DNA of 64,000 nucleotides from Roseiarcus sp963758335 (GTDB lineage: Bacteria > Pseudomonadota > Alphaproteobacteria > Rhizobiales > Beijerinckiaceae): the NCBI GenBank assembly GCA_963758335.1, contig CAVWVF010000002.1, positions 1,488,001-1,552,000 of the forward strand. Reading direction: 5' to 3'. Below, in pieces: positions 35,084-43,104 of this stretch. The notes under the pieces are model-generated. The model did not search any database. It saw only the letters and a list, made by a program, of their open reading frames with translations, and had not been told where the DNA came from. A program made the translations under genes and the position numbers. Numbering within the stretch: position 1 is the first letter of the stretch; each line of letters begins with the position of its first letter.

Positions 35084-36484
35084 ATGCCAGCGCATCCAGA
35101 CCCTACCTTCCACGCAAGTGCAAAGTTGGCGATGCAGGCGCCGCCTGAGAAGTTTGCCTATACGGTGATGCTCAGCCCGGATTTCTCGCGGCCCGACGCG
35201 CTTGCGGTTGTCGACCTTGATCCCGGCTCGAAGTCCCTTGGCCAAATCGTTCACACAGTGATCATGCCCAACAAGGGCGACGAGTTTCACCATTTTGGCT
35301 GGAACGCATGCTCATCGGCGTTGTCTCCGCTTGCAGGCCACGCTTTCCTGGAGCGGCGTTACCTGATCATCCCGGGCATCCGATCCTCGCGCATATACGT
35401 GATCGATACAAAGCCCGATCCGACCGGGGCGAAGATTCACAAGATCATCGAGCCGGAGGAAGTCTTCGCCAAGACCGGCTACTCACGGCCTCACACCATC
35501 CATTGCGGTCCGGAAGGCATTTATGTTTCGACGCTCGGGGGCGGCGGCGCCGACGGCACGATTGGCCCCCCCGGTATCTTCATCATGGATTGCGAGACGT
35601 TCGATGTGATCGGCCGTTACGAACTGGACCGCGGCTTGCAGGACAAGCACTACGACTTCTGGTGGAACCTCCCGCGTGACTACATGGTTTCGAGCGAATG
35701 GGGCCTGCCGCCCCAGTTCGAGAACGGCGTCGTGCCGGCGGACCTGCTGTCAAATAAGTATGGACACAGGCTGCATTTCTGGAACCTGCGCGAACGCAGG
35801 AACGTGCAGACCATCGACCTGGGCGCCAATCATCAGATGCCGCTCGAGGTCCGTCCTGCCCATGACCCGATCAAGGAATACGGTTTCGCTGGGGTGGTCG
35901 CAGACAGCACGAATCTCGAAGGCTCGATCTGGACATGGTGGCGCGAAGGCGGCGCGTTCCATTGTCAGAAGACGGCGACCATTCCACCGGAGCCGGCCAA
36001 GAAGGATCAGTTGCCGCCGCTGCTGCAGGGCTTCGAGGCGGTGCCGCCCCTGGTCACAGACATCGATCTTTCGCTCGACGACCGCTTCCTCTATGTGTCC
36101 TGCTGGGGCACAGGCGAAATGCGCCAGTACGACGTGTCCGACCCGATGAAGCCGAAGCTTTCCGGCTCCGTGCATATCGGGGGCGTCACGCGCAAGACGC
36201 CTCACCCTGGCGGCCGCGACTACCGCGGCGGTCCGCAAATGGTCGAGATCAGTCGCGACGGCAAACGCGTGTACTGGACCAACTCGCTTTACTCGACTTG
36301 GGACAACCAGTTCTATCCGGACGGCGTTCCGGGCGCGATGGTCAAGGCCGATGTCGGCGACAACGGCGGCATCACGCTGGACAAGACCTTCTATGTCGAG
36401 TTCCCGGAAGGGTACCGTTCCCACCAGATCCGCCTTGACGGCGGCGACTGCTCAACGGACTCTTTCTGCTATCCGTCCGTGTGA
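35084..36484 (+). CDS. mtoX: SBP56 selenium-binding protein family / methanethiol oxidase
   Basis: The 466-residue protein starts at ATG 35084 after a perfect AGGAGG. Family marks include HHFGWNACSSAL, SSRIYVIDTKPDP, YSRPHTIHCGPEGIYVSTLG, DFWWNLPRDYMVSSEWG, LHFWNLRERRNVQ and GGPQMVEISRDGKRVYWTNS. Bacterial members are copper-dependent methanethiol oxidases that convert methanethiol to formaldehyde, H2S and H2O2, usually in the periplasm. I do not see a Sec signal at this N-terminus, so location is uncertain. Length is normal and the gene is intact. A membrane-protein gene follows 20 bases later. The usual SCO1 and MauG-type partners of mto operons are not present. Confidence 0.82.
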   Translation: MPAHPDPTFHASAKLAMQAPPEKFAYTVMLSPDFSRPDALAVVDLDPGSKSLGQIVHTVIMPNKGDEFHHFGWNACSSALSPLAGHAFLERRYLIIPGIRSSRIYVIDTKPDPTGAKIHKIIEPEEVFAKTGYSRPHTIHCGPEGIYVSTLGGGGADGTIGPPGIFIMDCETFDVIGRYELDRGLQDKHYDFWWNLPRDYMVSSEWGLPPQFENGVVPADLLSNKYGHRLHFWNLRERRNVQTIDLGANHQMPLEVRPAHDPIKEYGFAGVVADSTNLEGSIWTWWREGGAFHCQKTATIPPEPAKKDQLPPLLQGFEAVPPLVTDIDLSLDDRFLYVSCWGTGEMRQYDVSDPMKPKLSGSVHIGGVTRKTPHPGGRDYRGGPQMVEISRDGKRVYWTNSLYSTWDNQFYPDGVPGAMVKADVGDNGGITLDKTFYVEFPEGYRSHQIRLDGGDCSTDSFCYPSV

Positions 36485-36504
36485 GCGTACAGACTACTTA
36501 GTGG

Positions 36505-37176
36505 ATGGAGACCGCCCTCTGGCTAGCCGTAGTCGCAAGCGGCGTCTATCACGGTGTTAATCCCGGGATGGGCTGGCCGTTGGCTGTTTCGGCCGGGTTA
36601 ATGGGCAAAGGGCGGCGCGATCTGATTGCGTCGCTCGGACCGCTCGGCGCGGGGCACTTCCTCGCGATGGCCGGCATCCTCGCGCCTTTTGGAGTGATGA
36701 CCGCCCTGGTCGCATGGCAGCGCGAAATCCGCATCGGCGCCGGGCTGTTGGTCATAGCTGCCGGCGTCTACCTGTTGGTCGCCCGCCGCCATCCGCGTTT
36801 CCTGGCCCGTATCAAGCCGACGCAACTGGCGCTCTGGTCCTTCGCCGTCGCGATGGCCCATAGCGCGGGCCTGATGTTGTTGCCCATCTATCTCGGTATC
36901 TGCAGCGCGGGAGAAAGGGACATGGGTCACCTGGCGATGGCCACGCTTGTGCGCGGGAACCTCCGGACGGCGATCGCCGTCTCGATTGTCCACGCCGCGG
37001 CGATGATCGTCAGCGGCGGAATTGTCGCCTTTGCCGTTCACGAATGGCTGGGATTGAGGTTCATCTCGAAGAGTTGGTTCAACCTCGACGGCGTCTGGGC
37101 GCTCAGTCTAATCCTCGTCGGCGCCATTGGCGTATTGAACGCCGCGAGCGCGAGCGCTTCGTCAGCAATCAATTGA
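36505..37176 (+). CDS. integral membrane protein next to the SBP56 gene
   Basis: The 223-residue protein has about six transmembrane segments. It begins METALWLAVVASGVYHGVNP with the striking SGVYHGVNPGMGWPLAVSAG. Later come SFAVAMAHSAGLMLLPIYLG and VSIVHAAAMIVSGGIVAFAV, each with a membrane-embedded His. The motif pattern recalls metal-transport or assembly proteins, but I cannot name the family. It is 20 bases downstream of the SBP56 gene, so a role in copper or substrate handling for that enzyme is a reasonable inference. Confidence 0.65.
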   Translation: METALWLAVVASGVYHGVNPGMGWPLAVSAGLMGKGRRDLIASLGPLGAGHFLAMAGILAPFGVMTALVAWQREIRIGAGLLVIAAGVYLLVARRHPRFLARIKPTQLALWSFAVAMAHSAGLMLLPIYLGICSAGERDMGHLAMATLVRGNLRTAIAVSIVHAAAMIVSGGIVAFAVHEWLGLRFISKSWFNLDGVWALSLILVGAIGVLNAASASASSAIN

Positions 37177-37295
37177 ATCTCGTGCGGATGGCGCTCAGCT
37201 TTGGTTCTCACCCTTGTGGCCGCGGAGGTGAGAAGTAGGTACTTTCCACCATTTTCGCGAACGCTGCGAATTTTTACAAACCGTGGTATTCGTCG
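37172..37295 (+). repeat. ~110 bp direct repeat, right copy
   Basis: Counterpart of 33960-34080. It overlaps the extreme 3' end of the membrane-protein gene and ends about 25 bases before the FAD oxidase start. Confidence 0.6.
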
Positions 37296-37318
37296 ACCAA
37301 TTCCTCGGGAGCAAACCC

Positions 37319-38701
37319 ATGAACGACGAAGCCATCGCCAAATTCGGCCAGAGCCTTCGAGGCGCGCTGATCGGGCGCAACCACCCGGACTACGAAGAGG
37401 CGCGAAAGCTCTACAACGCCATGATCGACAAGCGGCCGCTGCTCATCGCCCGCTGCGCCGACGTCGCCGATGTGATCGCCGCAGTGAATTTCGGCCGGGA
37501 CACCAAGCTCCCCATCGCCATTCGCGGCGGCGGACACAATGGTCCGGGTCTCGGCAGCGTCAACGACGGCCTGGTCATCGACCTCTCGACGATGAAGGGC
37601 GTGAGGGTCGACCCCAAGCAGAAGACTGTGAGGGTGGGCCCGGGCTGCACGACCGGCGACGTCGATCACGCGACCCACACCTTCGGTCAGGCCGTGCCGT
37701 TCGGGATCATCTCGACCACCGGCGTCGCCGGACTCACGCTGAGCGGCGGCCATGGCTATCTTAGCCGCCAGTACGGCCTCGCTGTGGACAATCTGATCGA
37801 GGCGGACGTCGTGCTCGCCGACGGCAGCTTTGTCACCGCTTCCGAGACGGAGAACGCCGACCTGTTCTGGGCGCTCAGAGGCGGAGGCGGAAACTTCGGC
37901 GTGGTCACCAGCTTCCTGTTCCGGACCAACCCAGCCGGCACGATCTATGGCGGACCGATCATCTTTGATCTTGCGGACGCGGCGACCGTGATGCGGTGGT
38001 ATCGGGAGTTCCAGTCAAACGCGCCGGACGAGTTCTACATCTTCCTCGGACTGCAGACGGTTCCCCCGGGCGACCCCTTCCCGAAGGAGCATTGGGGGAA
38101 GAAGATGTGCGCCCTCCTCGTCTCGCACAACGGGCCGATCGCGGAGGGCGAGAAGGCCGTCAACGCCATCCGCGCTGCGCTGCCGAAGCCGATCATCGAT
38201 TGGGCGGGGCCGATGCCGTACACCGCGCTGCAATCGCTGTTCGACGGACTCTACCCCAAAGGTCTGCAAATGTACTGGAAGGGCGACTTCGTCAAGACGC
38301 TGCCGGATGCGGCGATCGACGCCCACATCGCCCAAGCCGGCAAACTGCCGGGCCCGGTTTCGTTGATGCACCTGTATCCGATCGACGGCGCGGTCCATCG
38401 GAAGAAGCCGGATGCGTCAGCGTGGAATTGCCGGGATGCGACCTGGTCGTTGGTTATCGTTGGAGTCGATTCCGATCCTGCAAAGGCCCCAGCCCTGAAG
38501 AAATGGGCGCGCGACTACTGGGATGCGGTCCATCCGTTCGATCTCGACGGCGCCTACCCTAACTTCATGATGGACGATGAGGGCGAGGCGCGCCTGAAGG
38601 CGACTTACGGCGGCAATTACCAGCGCCTCGCCGCGTTAAAGAAAAGATACGACCCGGGCAACTTGTTCCATGTGAACCATAACATCCGCCCTACGGCCTG
38701 A
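37319..38701 (+). CDS. FAD-linked oxidase (PCMH-fold, BBE/6-hydroxynicotine-oxidase-like)
   Basis: The 460-residue protein has the PCMH FAD domain: LPIAIRGGGHNGPGLGSVND, where the His of GGGHN is the usual covalent FAD anchor. TFGQAVPFGIISTTGVAGLT and LTLSGGHGYLSRQYGLAVDN follow. A second flavin-linking Cys is not seen, so attachment is probably single. The C-terminal berberine-bridge-like segment ends RYDPGNLFHVNHNIRP. The family oxidises sugars, alkaloids or alcohols with O2; substrate unknown. A GGGAG lies before the ATG. It follows the second 110 bp repeat and may be a separate unit from the SBP56 genes. Confidence 0.82.
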   Translation: MNDEAIAKFGQSLRGALIGRNHPDYEEARKLYNAMIDKRPLLIARCADVADVIAAVNFGRDTKLPIAIRGGGHNGPGLGSVNDGLVIDLSTMKGVRVDPKQKTVRVGPGCTTGDVDHATHTFGQAVPFGIISTTGVAGLTLSGGHGYLSRQYGLAVDNLIEADVVLADGSFVTASETENADLFWALRGGGGNFGVVTSFLFRTNPAGTIYGGPIIFDLADAATVMRWYREFQSNAPDEFYIFLGLQTVPPGDPFPKEHWGKKMCALLVSHNGPIAEGEKAVNAIRAALPKPIIDWAGPMPYTALQSLFDGLYPKGLQMYWKGDFVKTLPDAAIDAHIAQAGKLPGPVSLMHLYPIDGAVHRKKPDASAWNCRDATWSLVIVGVDSDPAKAPALKKWARDYWDAVHPFDLDGAYPNFMMDDEGEARLKATYGGNYQRLAALKKRYDPGNLFHVNHNIRPTA

Positions 38702-38791
38702 CGGGCGCGGGTCGCGGCGCGTCGCCCCAAGATCGGGATTTTCCGAGACTGTTCCGCGGTCCGTTCCTGAGGTCCTTTCGGCGCTGCTCGT

Positions 38792-39424
38792 TCACCGGTT
38801 TCCTCCATTGATCGCGAGAATCGGTTCGAAAATATTCTCCGCAAGGAACCGGACCGCCGTGAAGACCTGGGCGCAGTCACTGACAGCCCCCGGGGTGGGG
38901 AGGGGTTTTGCGATCTGTGGCGCGGGCCAGGGGCGCTCGACTATGGCTTCGTCCCGCCACTCCCGCTCCCCCTCAAAGGCGAATTCCCGTTCCCGTTCGA
39001 AGTTGCGCTCGGCGGCGGCTTCTTGTTCGAGAGCGAGGCGGGCGTCCTCGGCGGCGGCGGAGGGATTGGGGCCGCGAGGGCGAGCCGCCGGCGTCAAAAC
39101 GGCAATCACACTGGCTAGCGGATGATTGCGGGCCACAGCGTCAGCGAGAAGCTTGTCGGCCGCCCATCGCCGACGGCTGGCGCGCGGACTGTCGAGAGCG
39201 CGAATGACCTCGTCCTGGACGGCGAAGAGGAACAAGTCGATCCGCTCGTGCGCCCACGCCAAAAGCCTCGGATTGTGCCGCGTCCGCTGACGAAGGGCAG
39301 GCGGCGGCACCTCGAGATCCTTGGCGGTCTGGATGATATTGCCGAAGCGCCGGGATAAGGCGCGCGACACCGTCTGGTCATCGAGATGGGCGAGAGCGGC
39401 GGGAGCCTTCGGGATGAACGGCAT
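38792..39424 (-). CDS. terminase small subunit-like protein, third module
   Basis: MPFIPKAPAALAHLDDQTVS and RALSRRFGNIIQTAKDLEVP align by eye with the N-terminal helix-turn-helix of the terS-like genes (AHLDADVVVETLSRHG). It continues with RHNPRLLAWAHERIDLFL and ALDSPRASRRRWAADKLL. The C-terminal third is Glu/Arg-rich and then includes the GC-rich motif region and AVRFLAENIFEPILAINGG. The start is 17 bases after the upstream gene stop. It is intact but diverged; a packaging role is not certain. Confidence 0.5.
   Translation of the reverse strand: MPFIPKAPAALAHLDDQTVSRALSRRFGNIIQTAKDLEVPPPALRQRTRHNPRLLAWAHERIDLFLFAVQDEVIRALDSPRASRRRWAADKLLADAVARNHPLASVIAVLTPAARPRGPNPSAAAEDARLALEQEAAAERNFEREREFAFEGEREWRDEAIVERPWPAPQIAKPLPTPGAVSDCAQVFTAVRFLAENIFEPILAINGGNR
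38876..38911 (-). repeat. GATCGC...ACCCC motif and GC block, copy 4
   Basis: The minus strand reads GATCGCAAAACCCCTCCCC, then ACCCCGGGGGCTGTCAGTGA. It is a degenerate copy located inside the 3' part of the third terS-like frame. Confidence 0.4.
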
Positions 39425-39440
39425 TGGCGTGACGAGGCGG

Positions 39441-39791
39441 TTAGGCTTCGGGGTCAGCGGGGTCCGGCGTCTCGCTGGCCAGCTTGGCGAAACCACGCTT
39501 CGGCGGACCACGCTTGGGTGGCCCGTATTTGACGACAAACTCCGCCCGCTTCAACGCCGCCTCGAGGCGAGAACGACGCTCCATCTTGCCCCACAAAACC
39601 GGTTTGAGCCGCGCCGAATCCGTGCGCTCAAGCATGGCGCGAAGCTTCGGAATGCGATGCTCCGCGCGCTGCCTGACGCTCAAAGTGCAGATGGTAGGGC
39701 CGCAGTCACTGACAACCCCCCGGGTAGGGGGGTTAAACGCTTCTGCCAATAGGAAATGGAGCAGAAGGGCGTGGGCGCGTTCGTACACCAC
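39441..39791 (-). CDS. relative of the phage zinc-protein C-terminus, third module
   Basis: The region KPVLWGKMERRSRLEAALKR resembles the C-terminal part of the zinc protein at 32428 (PGKYGMLERRARLELKLKR), and gene order before a terS-like gene is the same. The upstream part of the frame (VYERAHALLLHFLLAEAFNP) seems to belong to the preceding relic and the GC-rich motif, so the true start is probably internal. Zinc cysteines are lost. Confidence 0.4.
   Translation of the reverse strand: MVYERAHALLLHFLLAEAFNPPTRGVVSDCGPTICTLSVRQRAEHRIPKLRAMLERTDSARLKPVLWGKMERRSRLEAALKRAEFVVKYGPPKRGPPKRGFAKLASETPDPADPEA
39703..39738 (-). repeat. GCGTTTAACCCCC motif and GC block, copy 3
   Basis: The minus strand reads GCGTTTAACCCCCCTACCC, then GGGGGGTTGTCAGTGACTGCG. 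It matches the 32275 copy in both halves and precedes the zinc-protein relative in the same way. Confidence 0.5.
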
Positions 39792-39873
39792 CCACTCTAT
39801 TGCGCGCGCCAGCCCGTCGTCGAAAGACGGAAATCCGCGGAGTCGCAGGATTTACCAGGCCGTCGTCAAGATT

Positions 39874-39965
39874 TTAGTCCTTGTTCGAAGGGGCTGGGCT
39901 AGGCTCGTGTTCGATGAGCTTCCCGGCGGCAATCATCGTCGAGGGCGTGCCGGCGCAACTCTCGG
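39874..39965 (-). pseudogene. C-terminal tail of another terS-like gene
   Basis: The minus strand reads AAGKLIEHEPSPAPSNKD and a stop, matching the end of the second-module gene (DSKLIEHEACPETSNKD). The body of the gene is missing. It is followed by the FPSFDDGLARAIEW frame, as in the second module. Confidence 0.55.
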
Positions 39966-39997
39966 CGGCGGCGTCCAAGGTTGGTAGAGATGCTGAA

Positions 39998-40262
39998 CTA
40001 ACGGCGGTGGTCCATACGGACCTGGCCACACACGGGCAACGGCGGCGTAGTAGCTGCCGCGTGGACAATGGCGTCTTGATGCTCCATCAACACCGCCGGC
40101 GTCGCCACTTCGCCCTCGCGGCAATCATCGCCGCGCCCATAACGCGGAACAGCAATACTTTGCCCGTCCCGCTCGATCGTCTCCGTCTTGCGAGCCGAAT
40201 CCTCGTCCCACAGGACGAGTTCGCGCACTTTGGCGAGAACCGCCTCATCCGACCAAGCCGCC
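39998..40262 (-). pseudogene. unrecognised gene fragment fused to the end of terL
   Basis: A frame reading SDEAVLAKVRELVLWDEDSA, then KTETIERDGQSIAVPRYGRG, then ATPAVLMEHQDAIVHAA, begins exactly where the large terminase similarity stops. It has no start of its own. It was probably part of a different phage gene joined by deletion. Confidence 0.4.
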
Positions 40263-41285
40263 TGGGTTGACTAGCTCATGCTTGCGGGAGTGGCCGGTTG
40301 AAAGCTCCCTGACCTCGACGTCATGCGGCAGAAGGTGGGCTCGATAGGAGAACTTCCCGACCTTGGCCTTCAAGGCGAGCAGCTCGGCATAATGGCTGAG
40401 CGGCTTGCCGCTGCCCTCGATGTAGTCAATCCAGTGAAGCTCTCTGCCAGCGACTTGAAACAGCCAGACCACCTGCAAGTGCCTCATGCCAAGGTCCCAC
40501 GCGGTGATGACCCCGGTGTTCGGATCGGGAGGAACCTTGGTCACCCGGCCCTGCGATTGAAGCGCATTGATCGCCTCGCTGTAATACGCGCCCGCCACAG
40601 GTGCATCGAACGATCCGAGCATCTCCCTGGCAAATTCTTCCGGGCTCATATCGGAGCGCATCTCCTCGACCTCTTGAGGTGAAAGCGCATCGGAACCGGT
40701 GGCGGTGATCGGAATCTCGAACACCTGCCAGTTGGGGTCTTCCTCAGCCTTGAGCTTCAAGTCGTAGAAGTGATCTTGACCGCTGGCGGTCCCGGAGACC
40801 ACGGCAAACCCCCGGTAATCTGCGAGACAAGGGCGGATAACGCTGGTAAAGGCGCTTGGATGGAGCAGAGCAAATTCATCCAGAATGATCCCGTCGAAGT
40901 AGAGGCCGCGCATACGTTCGTAAGCTAGCGTTCCTCCGTATAATCTAATCGTAGCTCCATTAGGAAATCTCGCAGTAAGTTCGCCCTCGAGGAACTCCAT
41001 CTTTGGGATGGTCTGGGTATATTGCTTAACGCAATTCCATGCAAGATCCTTGGCCATGTCGAAGCTTGGAGCTACGTACCCGTAGCGCGGCGGCGGTTCG
41101 CGGCGGTGATTGCCGAGTGCGGCGACGATAAGGGTGTTGACCAGCGCGACCGTCTTGCCGGCGCGGCGGTGCGCCACAATTAACTTGAACCGCTTCGTGC
41201 TTTCGTGAACGGGCAGGAAGTGTGGCCGCGGGCAATAGGGCAGATCGATATGATGAGACCTGTCGGCTAAGGCTGTGTCGCTCAT
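40245..41285 (-). pseudogene. terL: phage terminase large subunit, C-terminally truncated
   Basis: From MSDTALADRSHHIDLPYCPR the protein follows the 22677 copy. It has Walker A VAHRRAGKT, Walker B GIILDEF, VVSGTASGQDHFY, the first nuclease Asp in TAWDLGM, and YRAHLLPHDVEVRELSTGHS. It stops at RKHELVNPGGLVG, losing the last ~90 residues with the second nuclease motif (the HDFNSHGADAF equivalent), so packaging activity is unlikely. GC content is uniform, unlike the first copy. Confidence 0.8.
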
Positions 41286-41479
41286 GATTCGGGTTTTTAT
41301 CGCGCTTTCAGGGGGCCCGCCAGAAGACCTCTGGGCGGTTTTGGGCGCTCCCGCTCTCACCCCGAAAGTCGGTAGAGGCCGTCAGGCGGGCATCCTGAGG
41401 CTTTCGGGGGCGATGCCGCCTCACTGTCAGGATGCCGTTTCTTGCTCCGCGGTGAACACACAGACGACCGAATTGGGTC

Positions 41480-41650
41480 TGGCCGGTAGGTGGATGGTCC
41501 TCAGGGCCGGCGGTCCTCCACGTGCGGGTTTTTGGCGACGATGGCGACACGATCGGGTTGGGTGGCTAGTTCCCCGCACCACTGTCCAATTTGCGACGCG
41601 CGTCACAATTTCAGGCCACGCCTTCGCGGCGGCCTGATAGCGGCGCGGTC
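41480..41650 (-). pseudogene. remnant of the phage HTH protein family
   Basis: Minus-strand pieces read YQAAAKAWPEIVTRV and, in another frame, LATQPDRVAIVAKNPH. These correspond to YRRIAQAWPENAIRM and LSTHPDRVALVAEHPL of the gene at 24693-25040. Short and frameshifted. Confidence 0.45.
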
Positions 41651-41949
41651 AGAGGAGCGAGGACGGCGGCCAGAATGCATTTCCTGCTCCAGCGCGCCGG
41701 GCTGGACGCCCAAGTCGGGTCGGCCGGTAGGGTGATGGCCCCCGGGCTCAAAGGAGTCCCTGCGCGGCCGCCCGCTGGGTTGTTCTAGCATCCGCATCAG
41801 CCCTTCTGAGCGCATCAGGGCCTCAACGCTTGATGCACAAGTTTTTAGGGCCTCTGAGCGTCGGCCGGGGCCGCCGGCTCGTCGTCGGCGCAGACTACCG
41901 CCGGCCAGCTTCCGCCGCGGAAATAGGCTGCCTGGCATGAGCCTCATCC

Positions 41950-42860
41950 TTAGGCGGGGTCAAAGGCACCAGCCCACATGGCCGCTTCCTCGTAAATCGC
42001 GCTCAGCACCGCCGCCGTGGCCCTCTGGACGATTTTGTCTTCGAGGGCCGCAACCGCGAGCGGACGCTTGCTGCCGTCTTCCTTCGGAATGTAGCTCCGA
42101 CGGGACGGCAGCGCCCGGTATGCCCCGCTTTTGACCCGCGCGTGCAGGTCCTCAATCTTGCGATCAAGGTCCCGTTCGTAGGTCTCCCATGTCATGCCGT
42201 CCACGCCGGGCGCGGCGTCACGCTTCATCGCGTAGAACGCCGTTCTCAGCATGGCGAGGTCGACATGGTGCAGGAGCGAGATGAACTGCTCCTTCTTCCT
42301 TTGCCTTGCGGCTTCCCGTACGCGGTCCAGCGCCTGTGACACACTTTCCCGGTCCTGCGCCCGGCGCGTGCTTTGCTGGTCCACGTTTCCCTTGGTCCCC
42401 GTCCTTGGCTCCACCGGCTCCGCAGCGGATCGCTCCGCCTTGTTCGTCAGCTTCGCGGCTACTACGACGGAGTCAGACTTCTCGGGTTCGTGCATCGTCG
42501 GCTATGACTCCTCGTCTTCCCGACGCGGACCTGCGGCATCCCTCCGCAGGCCAAACCCGAGACCTCCCGGTTCCCGTACAAAGAGCTTCCACACATGCCA
42601 GGGTCTTCGACCACGCCGGGCTGGGCGGCCGCTCGCACTAACGCGCCCGTCCATGTCGCCTTCCGTGATTCTGACCACGTCGGCGCCCGATACTTTCAAG
42701 CTTTCGCGGCTCAATGGCTGGCCTGTGCGCTCCCCTACCGACGCTTCGACACAGCCCTCGCGGATTGCGTCGCACGGCTTGGGGCCGATGCGGTTTGCTA
42801 CTCCTTCATCGTGGCGGACTTTCACCACCTACTCCTTGCCGGTTTCGCCGGCGCACCAAA
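41950..42860 (-). mobile_element. ltrA: group II intron, 5' fragment (domain I and reverse transcriptase N-terminus)
   Basis: The minus strand from about 42860 has intron-like sequence (GTGGTGAAAGTCCGCCACGA, then AAGCCGTGCGACGCAATCCG and GGCATGTGTGGAAGCTCTTT). A maturase start follows at 42495 (MHEPEKSDSVVVAAKLTNKA). The RT N-terminus is clear: MLRTAFYAMKRDAAPGVDGM and RRSYIPKEDGSKRPLAVAAL then EDKIVQRATAAVLSAIYEEA. The frame breaks off at 41950, before the catalytic YADD box. Together with the 3' fragment at 11477-11874, on the same strand, it could be one split intron. Confidence 0.8.
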
Positions 42861-43104
42861 AATCAAGAATTTCGCACGCGAAAATGGCTTGAAAACTGTA
42901 GGTTTTGAGAGAAAGAGCAAAAACGCGGCCTCTCCGGAAAACGGATGATTGTTGAGAAACGCGCGAGCGACGGACGCCGCGGACGCCGCCGCGCTGCGCG
43001 ACCGCGCGGGTTCCATATTCGCGCTCGACTTGCCTAGGCGAGTTCTCCAAGGCCGGAAACTGTGAAATGCTGGCCGCGTTCGAATGGATCGCGGGCATGC
43101 GCCG

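Noticed and set aside
42595..42948. Plus-strand 117-codon protein
   Set aside because: It is the antisense of group II intron domain I sequence; the minus strand shows the intron pattern leading into the RT start.
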